This document shows, one piece after another, positions 48,294 through 58,573 of a stretch of DNA of 64,000 nucleotides. The stretch spans positions 1 to 64,000 of the forward strand of contig JANXSD010000020.1 of NCBI GenBank assembly GCA_025352785.1. Direction: 5' to 3'. Position 1 is the stretch's first letter, and each line of letters begins with the position of its first letter. This DNA is from Bacteroidota bacterium (GTDB lineage: Bacteria; Bacteroidota; Bacteroidia; AKYH767-A; OLB10). The position numbers and the translations under genes were made by a program. Below the pieces are notes generated by a model, which did not search any database, was not told the origin of the DNA, and saw nothing but the letters and a program-made list of their open reading frames with translations.

Positions 48294-49097
48294 TTATTTA
48301 AGTGAGAAATTAATTGGCATACTATAAGAAACCGCCACGGTCCTTCCGTTTTGCTTTCCTGGCTTCCATCCTGGCATTGATTTTATTACTCTTAATGCTT
48401 CTTCATCACATCCAGCACCTAATGAACGCAGGATTTTTATGTCACCAATTTTTCCTTCTTTATCAACAACAAAACCAATAAATACCTTTCCTGTGATACC
48501 ATTTTCGCGAGCCAAGGGCGGATATTTAATATTTCGTTGAAGGTATTCGTAAAGTGCCGCCTCTCCTCCCGGAAAAGTTGGCATTTCTTCTACGTAACTA
48601 TATACTTTACCTGCATCTGGATCTGCCACAACCTCTGGTGGAGGTTCAACAGCATTCTCATCACCTGCTTGAGTTACAACACCAACATTTGTTTCACTTA
48701 ACTTTTCTTGTGGAGGTGGTTGCTCTTCTTCCACTTGACGATCAACAACAACCGGAGGTGTAAATTTTACAGTTTCGATAGTTGGTGGTGGTGGTGGCGG
48801 TGGTGGCGGTGGCGGCTCGTTTTTATCAAGCGGTGGTGGCTCTTTTAGTTCTATGTTTACCTCCACCGATCGATCAATTTTTTCAGTACCTGAATTATTG
48901 ATCATTCGCATGATAAAAGGAGCGGCAACGCCTACAACAAATAAACCTATCGCAATAAGAAGAGCTCTCGATGCAGTTCGGTCGTAGCTTTTTCGAATAG
49001 GATAAGCACCGTATTCTTTATTCCTGTTTTGGAACACCAACTCAGTCCTTTCGGAATTAGTTGGGTTTTCCCAGGATGGAGTGAATAGATCTGCCAT
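48294..49097 (-). CDS. tonB: TonB family energy transducer
   Basis: ELVFQNRNKEYGAYPIRKSYDRT; poly-Pro EPPPPPPPPPPPTIET; C-terminal YPPLARENGITGKVFIGFVVDKEGKIGDIKILRSLGAGCDEEALRVIKSMPGWKPGKQ. Confidence 0.95.
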   Translation of the reverse strand: MADLFTPSWENPTNSERTELVFQNRNKEYGAYPIRKSYDRTASRALLIAIGLFVVGVAAPFIMRMINNSGTEKIDRSVEVNIELKEPPPLDKNEPPPPPPPPPPPTIETVKFTPPVVVDRQVEEEQPPPQEKLSETNVGVVTQAGDENAVEPPPEVVADPDAGKVYSYVEEMPTFPGGEAALYEYLQRNIKYPPLARENGITGKVFIGFVVDKEGKIGDIKILRSLGAGCDEEALRVIKSMPGWKPGKQNGRTVAVSYSMPINFSLK

Positions 49098-49098
49098 T

Positions 49099-49719
49099 TT
49101 ACTTAGCGGGTTGTAATTTATTAATCAAATCAAATTCCTGCTTGCCAATATCAACAAGAGCATATTTTCCTACCATGGTGATATTTAATTCATCAAGCGC
49201 ATCTATTACATTTTTATACTTTGCTTTATCGTCCGTTTTAACAAGAACCATTAAAGATTCTTTTTCTCCTTTCACATCCACTTCCATGCGTTTAAGAGTA
49301 GTATCGGCCATGTTAGTCTTCTCTGCTTTAGCACGTAATTCTTTGATTTTACTTACAGCATTTTTATTGTAGTCTAGTAAAAGTTTACGTATACCATTAC
49401 TTGAAAAGTCCGTAGGAGTTAGTGTTGTAGTTGGTTTTAATTCACCGTAATACCAATAGACTTTATCACCACCACTTAACAAAAAGGTTAATGCGTTATT
49501 CACTTCATTCGGCTTATTATTTGGATCCTTCACTGGCATGTTAATTTCCATTGTTTTCGGTTTTCCAAAAGTGGTTGTTAGCATGAAAAAAGTAAGCAAT
49601 AAGAACGCAAGATCAACCATAGGAGTCATATCGATATGAGTCGATTGTTTCTTAGCTCTTACTTTCGAATGTTTCCCTTTTTTACCGGAGTCTTGTTCGT
49701 TACTTTGTACCTCTGACAT
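49099..49719 (-). CDS. exbD: ExbD/TolR family biopolymer transporter
   Basis: THIDMTPMVDLAFLLLTFFMLTTTFGKPKTMEINMP. Confidence 0.95.
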   Translation of the reverse strand: MSEVQSNEQDSGKKGKHSKVRAKKQSTHIDMTPMVDLAFLLLTFFMLTTTFGKPKTMEINMPVKDPNNKPNEVNNALTFLLSGGDKVYWYYGELKPTTTLTPTDFSSNGIRKLLLDYNKNAVSKIKELRAKAEKTNMADTTLKRMEVDVKGEKESLMVLVKTDDKAKYKNVIDALDELNITMVGKYALVDIGKQEFDLINKLQPAK

Positions 49720-49734
49720 AATTTTATTGAGGGC

Positions 49735-50373
49735 TTATTGGTTTGGATTTTTCTCCAACGTGGTAACTAGGTTGAAGCGATTTACATTCATTTCCTGGAA
49801 CACTTCTATCACACGTTTTATCGCTGTATAATTTGCGTTACCATCTCCTTTTATTGCAAATCGAAGCAATTTATCTTTTGGAACATTTGGACCTTTTAAC
49901 TCAGCATCGGCTAAGCGGCCATATCGAATCCAATCACCCAATTGATTATTCAATGAATCATACGGAATGCCTTTACTCTTTTTCATAAAATCTTTTCTAC
50001 CCAATTCATCCATAGGTAGAAATTCTTTTAGTTCTTTTACTGTCATCCCGAAAGTTCCTAGTAATGCAAATTGATTGATAGATTTTTCATCAAATGTTTC
50101 ATGATTCTTGCTTATCATTTGATTCAACATCTTTGTCCGAATTTCCTTGCCTTCCAGATTAAAGAAAACACGATTTGTTGAATCAATGGTGATCAACATG
50201 ACCTTATCTGGTAGGATTTTTTCGGAAATAGAAGATGGAGAATCTACCACTACAGGTTCATCAGGACGAAACTGAGTAGTAAGCATGAAGAAAGTAACCA
50301 GGAGGAATGCCAAATCCACCATTGGCGTCATGTCCAACGACGGACTCTTTTTGGGCATCTTCACTTTTGGCAT
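49735..50373 (-). CDS. exbD: ExbD/TolR family biopolymer transporter (second copy)
   Basis: SPSLDMTPMVDLAFLLVTFFMLTTQFRPDEPVVVDSPSS. Confidence 0.95.
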   Translation of the reverse strand: MPKVKMPKKSPSLDMTPMVDLAFLLVTFFMLTTQFRPDEPVVVDSPSSISEKILPDKVMLITIDSTNRVFFNLEGKEIRTKMLNQMISKNHETFDEKSINQFALLGTFGMTVKELKEFLPMDELGRKDFMKKSKGIPYDSLNNQLGDWIRYGRLADAELKGPNVPKDKLLRFAIKGDGNANYTAIKRVIEVFQEMNVNRFNLVTTLEKNPNQ

Positions 50374-50411
50374 ACGTCTCGGCTTTTTAGGATTTTTACC
50401 TGTTTATCGGA

Positions 50412-51215
50412 TTAGTTGCGTGCTGTGAATGTTTGCACAATGCTATAACCAGCTTCATCGATACCATAAGTAATCGAGTCAATTTTATTGGTGAAGAAGT
50501 TATAGAAAATAATTGCTATTGCAGAAGTACCGATACCAAAAGCAGTATTGATTAGTGCTTCTGAAATCCCCGTTGCAAGAGCTGTTGCATCTGGTGAACC
50601 TGCTTGTGCAAGCGCAGCGAATGCTCGAATCATACCAAATACAGTTCCTAAAAGCCCCATCAAGGTAGCGATAGATGCGATTGTTGAAATAATAACTAAG
50701 TTTTTAGATAGCATTGGTAATTCTAAAGTGGTTGCTTCTTCAATTTCTTTTTGAATAACAGCTACTTTATGTTCTTTATCCATTGCTTTTTCGCCTTCCA
50801 TCTGCTTATAAGCTTTAAGTCCTGCGTTCACAACAGCAGCAATTGAACCTTGCTGACGATCACATTCTTTTATTGCTGCATCAAGGTCTCCTTTCGATAA
50901 AGAAGAACGCATTTTGAAGATAAAAGAGTCAATTGTTCCATTTCCACGTGACTTATTTACTGTGATGAATCTCTCGATTACGAAAGTGATTACGATCAGT
51001 AATAACGACATAAGAATTGGTACAATAAAACCTCCTTTGTAGATAATTCCTAAAAAGTTACCTGGAAGTGGGTTGAGTTCAGGATTATTGTCCTGAAAAT
51101 TGCCCGGGCTACCAAGAACAAATTTGAAAATAAGAATGGAGGTAATCAAAGCGGCCGGTATTACGATAGCTGCTAACATCCCCTGGATGCCGGATCCTGA
51201 CTTTGTCTGACTCAT
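50412..51215 (-). CDS. exbB: MotA/TolQ/ExbB proton channel family protein
   Basis: LPMLSKNLVIISTIASIATLMGLLGTVFGMIRAFAALAQAGSPDATALATGISEALINTAFGIGTSAIAIIFYNFF. Confidence 0.95.
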   Translation of the reverse strand: MSQTKSGSGIQGMLAAIVIPAALITSILIFKFVLGSPGNFQDNNPELNPLPGNFLGIIYKGGFIVPILMSLLLIVITFVIERFITVNKSRGNGTIDSFIFKMRSSLSKGDLDAAIKECDRQQGSIAAVVNAGLKAYKQMEGEKAMDKEHKVAVIQKEIEEATTLELPMLSKNLVIISTIASIATLMGLLGTVFGMIRAFAALAQAGSPDATALATGISEALINTAFGIGTSAIAIIFYNFFTNKIDSITYGIDEAGYSIVQTFTARN

Positions 51216-51499
51216 AGTCGTGTATGGTTTTTGTGAATTAAGTTTTTATAATTTTTTTTCCTTGTTCGAAGGGCACAATAATAACGAATTGACTTGAACG
51301 AAAAAACGTTGAATGAGGATTTAATTATTGTTCGGTTCAAAGATTCTTACAGCATAATGACATATTTAAATTTTATTATGACCTAAAATGAAGATATTAA
51401 GTCCTCTTTATCTCCATAAATGTGCATGAAAAATATACTAATAAGTTAAGAAAGTGGAATAATTAATCCAATAAAATCTTCACTTGAATTATAATAACT

Positions 51500-51991
51500 T
51501 TAATCTCTATAGTTTGTAAACTGGAAAGGCAATCCTAAACCAGCACCTTTTACTGCTGCCATAACAGCTTGTAAATCATCAAATTTCTTTCCAGTTACTC
51601 TTATTTGCTCATCCATTTGTGATGCTTGAACTTTAAATCCTCCCTCCTTAATAAGTTTTACAATCTTTTTAGAAGTTTCTTTATCAACTCCCATCTTCAC
51701 CTTTATTTCCTTTCTCACCATATTTCCTGAAGCCTGCTGATCCTTTCCGAAATCGAGGCATGTTGAATCCAGTCCTTGTTTCATCATTCTGGAGATTAAA
51801 ATATCCTGAATTGCTTTCATTCTCATATCGTTTTCAGTTAAGACATTAATCAAAGAGGTTTTTTTGTCTAATTCTAAAGTCGTTTTTGACCCATTAAAGT
51901 CATAACGTGTAGTAATTTCTTTCACTGCCACGTTAATTGCATTGTCTAATTTTTGAAGATCTACTTCGCTAACTATATCGAAACTTGCCAT
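51500..51991 (-). CDS. YajQ family nucleotide-binding protein
   Basis: ASFDIVSEVDLQKLDNAINVAVKEITTRYDFNGSKTTLELDKK...EGGFKVQASQMDEQIRVTGKKFDDLQAVMAAVK. Confidence 0.95.
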   Translation of the reverse strand: MASFDIVSEVDLQKLDNAINVAVKEITTRYDFNGSKTTLELDKKTSLINVLTENDMRMKAIQDILISRMMKQGLDSTCLDFGKDQQASGNMVRKEIKVKMGVDKETSKKIVKLIKEGGFKVQASQMDEQIRVTGKKFDDLQAVMAAVKGAGLGLPFQFTNYRD

Positions 51992-52163
51992 GATTATTTG
52001 AATAGGCTACGAATTTATTAAGGATTATGGAGAATATGAAAAAATGTTTTGAATTCATATAAATTCTATTCATGTAAGACTATTGTAAAAAACAGAAAAT
52101 ATTCATCTCCTTCATCATTCACTTATCCATATCTTTGGACAACACACTCTTTACTAAATTTAT

Positions 52164-54374
52164 ATGTTTCGATTATTAGTTATCGGGATTTTCCTTTTTG
52201 CTGGGACTATTGGCTACTCGCAATCTTCTGGTCAGTTTCTTTTCCTTGATCAACGACCCCCTGTAACTGTGAATGGCACAATGCTAACATCTCCATGGGC
52301 AGGAGGATTAAACAGCCCTATTCTAAATGAAATAGACCTTAACGGTGATGGAATAAAAGACCTCTTTACATTTGATCGTGTAAATGATCGTGTTTCAACT
52401 TTTATTAATGATGGTATTGCCGGACAAGTATCCTATCATTATGACCCAAGTTATATTAGTCGTTTTCCAATAATGAGTAAATGGGTTAGATGTGTGGATT
52501 TTGATTGTGATGGAGACATGGATTTGTTCGTTTATAATAACAAAGCAATTGCAGTGTATAGAAATGACTATTCGGTTTCAACAGGCCTTGTTTTTACTCC
52601 CGTTACCAATCATTTAACGGCATGGTTTGGCACTTTCTATAAAGATATAACTGGTAGTGATTTAAATGTTCCAGCATTTATGGATATTGATAATGATGGG
52701 GATATTGATGTTTTGATTTTTGCCAACTCAAATAATACGATTGAATATTATCGTAATTATTTTGCTGATTCGTCTGCAACTTCAAGTTGTGATGGTTTTA
52801 ATATGTTTTATGAACCATATTGTTGGGGGCAATTTCAATTAGACGGACTTTCAAATTTTGCAAATCTAAATGTAGTTTGTCGTGGTAATTTAATTGATGA
52901 TGATTCAAGTCTTAAAACTACTAATCGACATTCGGGATCCATATTAATTGGGTTCGATCAAGGATGTGATGGCGACTACGATTTATTAAATGGAGACATC
53001 CTTGGAAACAACTTATTGTTTTTGGAGAATGGAGGCACTAGTTCATCCGCACTTATTACAGCACAAGATACTTTTTTCCCTTCTAATACTATTTCTGTTA
53101 ATCTTAGCAATCTCCCTTCACCTGCATATCTCGATGTAAATAATGATGGCAAAAAAGATTTAATTGTTACACCAGCATCCAATGCGGGAGAGGATTATTT
53201 TAATGTTTTGTATTATGAAAACATGACAGATAATTGTACCAACCAATTTAGTTATACTACAAATAGAATGCTTGTTGGTGATATGATAGATGTTGGTACT
53301 TCTTCCAATGTTGCATTCAGCGATATTGATAATGATGGCTTACTCGATATAATTGTTGGAGATGATAAGTATTTTGATAAGAACCCTTCGCTTGCTTTTT
53401 CACGAGTCTCCTATTATCGAAATACTGGCACTTTAACACATCCAGCCTTTACTCTCATCACCGATGATTGGTTAGGGTTGTCATCTTTACAACAAACAGG
53501 GTTAAGTCCTTCCTTTGGTGATATTGATGCTGATGGCGATCAAGATTTGTTGCTTGGAAATAACACTGGTGATTTGATATTTTATCGTAACACAGCAGCA
53601 ATTGGTAGTCCTTCAAATTATGTTTTTATACAGGCTCCATTTCAAAATATTTCAGGAGGAAATAATGCGGTTCCGCAATTAATAGATGTTGATCGTGATG
53701 GGAAAATCGATTTGTTATTAGGAAATAGAAACGGACAAATAAGATATTACAGAAATACATCAACAATTGCGTCTTCTCCTATTTTTACATTGATAACATC
53801 AGCTTTTGGAGGAGTTAATGTTTCGCAAGTTGGCGCAGGAGCAGGTTTAAGTATTCCATTACTTTATGATAACAATGGTTCCTACGAAATGTTAGTGGGA
53901 TCAGAAAGCGGATACATTCATCAATATGGAAATATCGATGGCAATTTGGCGGGATCATTTACACTTATTGATAGTATGTATCAACAAATATTTGAACCCC
54001 GATCGGTAAGTATTGCTAGAGCAGATATTGATGGCGACAACAAGCAAGATTTATTAACTGGTAATCGATCAGGTGGATTAAGGTTGTATACACAATCAGT
54101 TTTTTCTTCTATCGCAATGCATGAACATTTGTCGGGCGAAATTAAAGTTTTACCAAATCCGGTTTCTGACTTACTTACCATACAATTGCTGCAACTAAAC
54201 ACTCAAGGGAAACGTCAAATAGAGATATGCGATTTAATGGGACGTAGCGTATTTCAGTCCACGTTTGAAGGGAATTCGACTGATATAAATGTTTCTAGTT
54301 TGGCAAATGCTGTTTACTTTATAAGGATAATTATTGCAAATGAATTATTCGTTAAAAAAATGATAAAACAATAA
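52164..54374 (+). CDS. FG-GAP/VCBS repeat protein with T9SS type A sorting domain
   Basis: Repeated DxDxDGxxD motifs (DLNGDGIKDLF, DFDCDGDMDLF, DIDNDGDIDVLIF, DVNNDGKKDLIV, DVDRDGKIDLLLGN); C-terminus IKVLPNPVSDLLTIQL...ANAVYFIRIIIANELFVKKMIKQ. Confidence 0.92.
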   Translation: MFRLLVIGIFLFAGTIGYSQSSGQFLFLDQRPPVTVNGTMLTSPWAGGLNSPILNEIDLNGDGIKDLFTFDRVNDRVSTFINDGIAGQVSYHYDPSYISRFPIMSKWVRCVDFDCDGDMDLFVYNNKAIAVYRNDYSVSTGLVFTPVTNHLTAWFGTFYKDITGSDLNVPAFMDIDNDGDIDVLIFANSNNTIEYYRNYFADSSATSSCDGFNMFYEPYCWGQFQLDGLSNFANLNVVCRGNLIDDDSSLKTTNRHSGSILIGFDQGCDGDYDLLNGDILGNNLLFLENGGTSSSALITAQDTFFPSNTISVNLSNLPSPAYLDVNNDGKKDLIVTPASNAGEDYFNVLYYENMTDNCTNQFSYTTNRMLVGDMIDVGTSSNVAFSDIDNDGLLDIIVGDDKYFDKNPSLAFSRVSYYRNTGTLTHPAFTLITDDWLGLSSLQQTGLSPSFGDIDADGDQDLLLGNNTGDLIFYRNTAAIGSPSNYVFIQAPFQNISGGNNAVPQLIDVDRDGKIDLLLGNRNGQIRYYRNTSTIASSPIFTLITSAFGGVNVSQVGAGAGLSIPLLYDNNGSYEMLVGSESGYIHQYGNIDGNLAGSFTLIDSMYQQIFEPRSVSIARADIDGDNKQDLLTGNRSGGLRLYTQSVFSSIAMHEHLSGEIKVLPNPVSDLLTIQLLQLNTQGKRQIEICDLMGRSVFQSTFEGNSTDINVSSLANAVYFIRIIIANELFVKKMIKQ

Positions 54375-54384
54375 CTTAGAATTC

Positions 54385-56622
54385 ATGAAGGTACTCACAA
54401 AATCATTGTTAATTATTTTATTTATCGTAACCGGTAAATTATCGGCGCAATCAGTTTCACTTTATCGTGATACAAGTATTGCAGTTGATATCGCCAATAT
54501 GCGATTAGAAAACGCCTGGACCGGTGGGTTTAATGCTCCTGTTTTTGCTGATATGGATTTGAACGGCGATGGCAAGATGGATCTTATTGTTTTTGATTGG
54601 GTGAATAGAAATATTTTTCGGTTGAATTGTTTTATTAATAATGGATCAACCACAAAAAACCCTTGGATATTTGCTCCAAAATATGAAAAACTTTTTCCGA
54701 AAGGATTAGAAGGATGGATTCGTACGTATGATTATGATCATGATGGTGACATGGATTTATTTTCTTATTACATTTCAGGCGGGCTGGAATTATATAGAAA
54801 TGATTATACTCCTACAAATGGATTGTCGTTTAATCAAGTTCCTATTCTTGTTAATACACATTATGGAACTTTCGCTACTCCAATTTATGTAACTCGAGTT
54901 GATATGCCAGCGTTAACAGATTTGGAAAACGATTCGGATATGGATGTTCTTGCATTTTCAATAAGCGGAAATCTTTATGAAAACAATAAAAACATAGCCT
55001 CCGATTCTTCTACTGGTTTTGGGAACTTGAATTATATTTATAACATTACGGGTTGTTGGGGATATTTTTATACCAATGCTTCTTACAATACTGCGATACT
55101 TTATCCTGGCTCTAGTGGAACATGTTTTTTAGGACCAGCAAATCCATTCAGAACCAAAATTGAAGAGGATAAACTTGCACAATACCGTCATAATGGATCT
55201 GCAACATTAGCATTAGATATCGACGGCGATGGCGATCAGGATATTATTGTTGGCGATGTAGGTGGAACAAATTTATTGATGATCAATAATTGTGGAACGC
55301 CAGATTCGGCTTATGCATGTGCTTACGATTCCATTTTTCCAAATTATAATATTCCAGTAATTCAACCGGGATCACCATTTCCAGCTCCCTATTATTTTGA
55401 TGCAGATAATGATGGAAAGAAGGATTTAATTGCCGCAAATTTTGTCCCAGGTGCTGAAAATTATAATAATGTTCAACTATATAAAAACACGACGAATAAT
55501 TCCACAAATGTTTTTTCTCATGTTACAAATAGGTTTCTTGCAAATACAATGATTGATGTAGGTTCCAGTGCGCATCCTGTTTTAGTTGATATAGATGGTG
55601 ATGGCTTAAAAGACATGCTTATTGGGAATGATTTTTATTCAAGTCCCCACCAAACAAAAATTGCATTTTATAAAAATATTGGCACTTCGCTAAAAGCAAA
55701 ATTCCATTTGATAACTGATGATTTTGATAGTATATCGAATTTGGGAATATTAGGAGTCTTTCCAACTTTTGGTGATTTGGATGGCGATAATGATTTAGAT
55801 ATGATTCTGGGTGAAGATGGTGGTAGCTTGATTTATTATCAAAATATTGGAACAGCAACATCACCTAATTTTATTTTTTCGCAAGCAAATTATCAATCGA
55901 TAAATGTTAGCGCAGCGGCATCACCACAATTAATCGATGTTGATCGTGATGGCAAATTGGATTTAGTGATAGGGAATCGAATTGGCACATTGAGTTATTA
56001 CAAAAATACTGGCTCTGTAAACGCTCCTATATTTACTTTGCAAAGTAATAATTTTGGTGCTGTAAATGTTTCCGCTGGTGCCATTGCTGGCTTGAGCGCT
56101 CCTTGTCTTTTTGATCATAATGGTAGTTATGAATTGTTAGTTGGATCTATAAGCGGTTATCTTTATCACTATACAAATATTGATGGAAATTTATCGGGGG
56201 CGTTCACGCTTCAAGATTCAATGTTTCAAAATATTTATGAGCCCGCACGCTGCGTTCCTGCAATTGCGGATCTTGATGGCGATACAAAATATGATGTTGT
56301 TGTAGGGAATTCCATGGGAGGCGTTGCATTGTATACACAAAATGTAATCTTGTCGGTTGCAAATATTGACGCACCCAATAGCTCCTTTTTTAATTTGTTT
56401 CCAAATCCAGTAAAAGATGTTTTGTATTTAGAATTTAATAATATTAATCAAACATCAAAAATTCAATTAGAAATAGTTGATGTATTAGGTAAAAATGTAA
56501 TAAAAACGTATGTCAGGTCTGGAATAAATACCATTGATATTTCAAATTTATCATTGGGTACTTATCTTATTCATGCGAATAACGGAAAACAAATCTTTGC
56601 AAGAAAATTTGTGAAAGAATAA
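54385..56622 (+). CDS. FG-GAP/VCBS repeat protein with T9SS type A sorting domain (tandem paralogue)
   Basis: Same architecture as 52164-54374; DLNGDGKMDLIVFD, DIDGDGDQDIIVGD, DVDRDGKLDLVIGN; C-terminus FNLFPNPVKDVLYLEF...LGTYLIHANNGKQIFARKFVKE. Confidence 0.92.
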   Translation: MKVLTKSLLIILFIVTGKLSAQSVSLYRDTSIAVDIANMRLENAWTGGFNAPVFADMDLNGDGKMDLIVFDWVNRNIFRLNCFINNGSTTKNPWIFAPKYEKLFPKGLEGWIRTYDYDHDGDMDLFSYYISGGLELYRNDYTPTNGLSFNQVPILVNTHYGTFATPIYVTRVDMPALTDLENDSDMDVLAFSISGNLYENNKNIASDSSTGFGNLNYIYNITGCWGYFYTNASYNTAILYPGSSGTCFLGPANPFRTKIEEDKLAQYRHNGSATLALDIDGDGDQDIIVGDVGGTNLLMINNCGTPDSAYACAYDSIFPNYNIPVIQPGSPFPAPYYFDADNDGKKDLIAANFVPGAENYNNVQLYKNTTNNSTNVFSHVTNRFLANTMIDVGSSAHPVLVDIDGDGLKDMLIGNDFYSSPHQTKIAFYKNIGTSLKAKFHLITDDFDSISNLGILGVFPTFGDLDGDNDLDMILGEDGGSLIYYQNIGTATSPNFIFSQANYQSINVSAAASPQLIDVDRDGKLDLVIGNRIGTLSYYKNTGSVNAPIFTLQSNNFGAVNVSAGAIAGLSAPCLFDHNGSYELLVGSISGYLYHYTNIDGNLSGAFTLQDSMFQNIYEPARCVPAIADLDGDTKYDVVVGNSMGGVALYTQNVILSVANIDAPNSSFFNLFPNPVKDVLYLEFNNINQTSKIQLEIVDVLGKNVIKTYVRSGINTIDISNLSLGTYLIHANNGKQIFARKFVKE

Positions 56623-56644
56623 TTAAACGCTAAACAATCCTATT

Positions 56645-57052
56645 ATGAAACATTATTTATTTGCTATTAGTTTGTTAGTTCCAGTTTTTTTTATGGGATG
56701 TAAAAAGTCAAATGATTGTACCGCAGGGTCGGGAGGAAATTTAACACTTGTTGCAAAAACAATGCATCATACGAAAGCAATTCCTGGATGTACACTTTAC
56801 ATTAAATATTGCACTCAAGAACTTCCTGGAAATGGCAATGCAACAGCATTTGATAAGAGCTTTAAAATCGCCAATGACAGTGTTGAAATCGCTATTTCAA
56901 ATTTGCAAAAGGGCGATTATTATTTATATGCAGTAGGCATTGATAGTACATTGGATCCCACTAAAAATATTGTTAAAGGTGGTATACCATTTAGCACTGA
57001 TCAATATAATGGAATTATCAATTTAATTGTGCCTGTAACAGAAGGAGACTAA
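56645..57052 (+). CDS. Small lipoprotein of unknown function
   Basis: MKHYLFAISLLVPVFFMGCKKSNDC lipobox; 2 nt from the next gene. Confidence 0.7.
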   Translation: MKHYLFAISLLVPVFFMGCKKSNDCTAGSGGNLTLVAKTMHHTKAIPGCTLYIKYCTQELPGNGNATAFDKSFKIANDSVEIAISNLQKGDYYLYAVGIDSTLDPTKNIVKGGIPFSTDQYNGIINLIVPVTEGD

Positions 57053-57054
57053 CC

Positions 57055-58518
57055 ATGAAAATCAAACAACTTTTAGTTGTATTGTTATTTATCTCAGCTT
57101 GTAAAACTGATATACCCGATGTTGCTGTTGGTACGAATTATCCTCCAGCTATTGAGAAAATTATTGTGGGTAAATGTGCAACAGCAGGCTGTCATAATTC
57201 AATTAGTAATGGAGCTGCAGGTGGATTAGATCTTAGCTCTTGGGATGTTATGTTTAATGGTACTAGAAATGGTGCAGTGACAATTCCGTATAGAGGTGAT
57301 TACAGTACGCTGTTATATTTTACATGTACCGATACATTGCTAGGGTTAGTATCTCAGCCTACGATGCCCATTAATTTACCTGCATTATCTACAGCCGATT
57401 ATTTAAGCTTGCGTACATGGATAAATGCAGGAGCTCCGAACAATAAAGGGGATATCGCCTTTTCTGGAAATCCATTACGCCATAAATTTTATGTTACAAA
57501 TCAAGGTTGTGATGTTGTTTCCGTCTTTGATACTGATAGAAAGGTAATAATGCGAATGGTAGACGTAGGAATAAATCCTGATCCAACGCATCCTGAAGCC
57601 CCGCATAATATTCGGGTTTCTGCTGATGGTAAATTTTGGATGGTAGTATTTTTAAATTCTGATGTCATACAAATTTTTGATGCAGCTACTGATCAATTAA
57701 CAAAAACAATCCCTATCGGAAATGGAATACCCGGACAATGGAATACTGGAATAATTAGCAGCGATTCAAAGTCAGCATACATCGTTGATTATAGTGTGGG
57801 ACGAATTTCATTCGTTGATTTAGTTACAGGAACTTGCCATACGGAAGGACCTTTTTTAATTGGAAGTACAGGACAGCAATTGCATGGTATCGCCTTAAAT
57901 CAAAGTAGTGATACAATCTATGTGACTTGTCAAAATGAAAGTAGCATTTTTAAAATTCCAATCAATGATATTAGCAATTATCAATATAAAAAATTATGGA
58001 AATTTGGTCAAGCGCCTTTTACAAGTTTGAAACCACACGATATAGTTTTCACTCCTGATTTCGCGCATTACCTTGTTACGTGTCAGGATACAAATTATAA
58101 TGAAGTACGAGTGATGGATACGGTAATGGATACTTTATTCGCAGTAATTCCCGTGGGTAAATATCCTCAGGAAATTGTAGTGTCCCCTTCTCATAACCTC
58201 GCATTCGTAACGAACATGGAAGACAATGCCTTTCCTAATGTGAAAGGATCGGTAAGTGTAATTGATTTAAATTCATTCACTGAATTAAAGAAAGTACAAG
58301 TAGGTTGGCAGCCACATGGAATTGCAGTTGATGAAAAAAAGCAATTAGTTTATGTTGCTAATAGAAATGTTTCAGGTGGAATTGCGCCACATCATCCAAC
58401 AGCATGCGCAGGGAAAAATGGTTATTTAAGTGTAATCGATTTAAATACGTTGGATTATATTAGAAGTTATAAACCTGAGTTGTCGGTGGATCCTTATTCG
58501 GTTTCTGTTCGTCCTTAA
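57055..58518 (+). CDS. YVTN-type beta-propeller lipoprotein with N-terminal cytochrome c-like (CX4CH) domain
   Basis: Lipobox LLFISACKTD; KCATAGCHNS haem-like motif with downstream QPTMPI; propeller repeats HKFYVTNQGCDVVSVFDTDRKVI, NLAFVTNMED...GSVSVIDLNSF, QLVYVANRN. Confidence 0.82.
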   Translation: MKIKQLLVVLLFISACKTDIPDVAVGTNYPPAIEKIIVGKCATAGCHNSISNGAAGGLDLSSWDVMFNGTRNGAVTIPYRGDYSTLLYFTCTDTLLGLVSQPTMPINLPALSTADYLSLRTWINAGAPNNKGDIAFSGNPLRHKFYVTNQGCDVVSVFDTDRKVIMRMVDVGINPDPTHPEAPHNIRVSADGKFWMVVFLNSDVIQIFDAATDQLTKTIPIGNGIPGQWNTGIISSDSKSAYIVDYSVGRISFVDLVTGTCHTEGPFLIGSTGQQLHGIALNQSSDTIYVTCQNESSIFKIPINDISNYQYKKLWKFGQAPFTSLKPHDIVFTPDFAHYLVTCQDTNYNEVRVMDTVMDTLFAVIPVGKYPQEIVVSPSHNLAFVTNMEDNAFPNVKGSVSVIDLNSFTELKKVQVGWQPHGIAVDEKKQLVYVANRNVSGGIAPHHPTACAGKNGYLSVIDLNTLDYIRSYKPELSVDPYSVSVRP

Positions 58519-58573
58519 AGGGATAAATTTATTGAGCTTTTAAAAACCACATTTAATAATTAGGTTGAAATTG

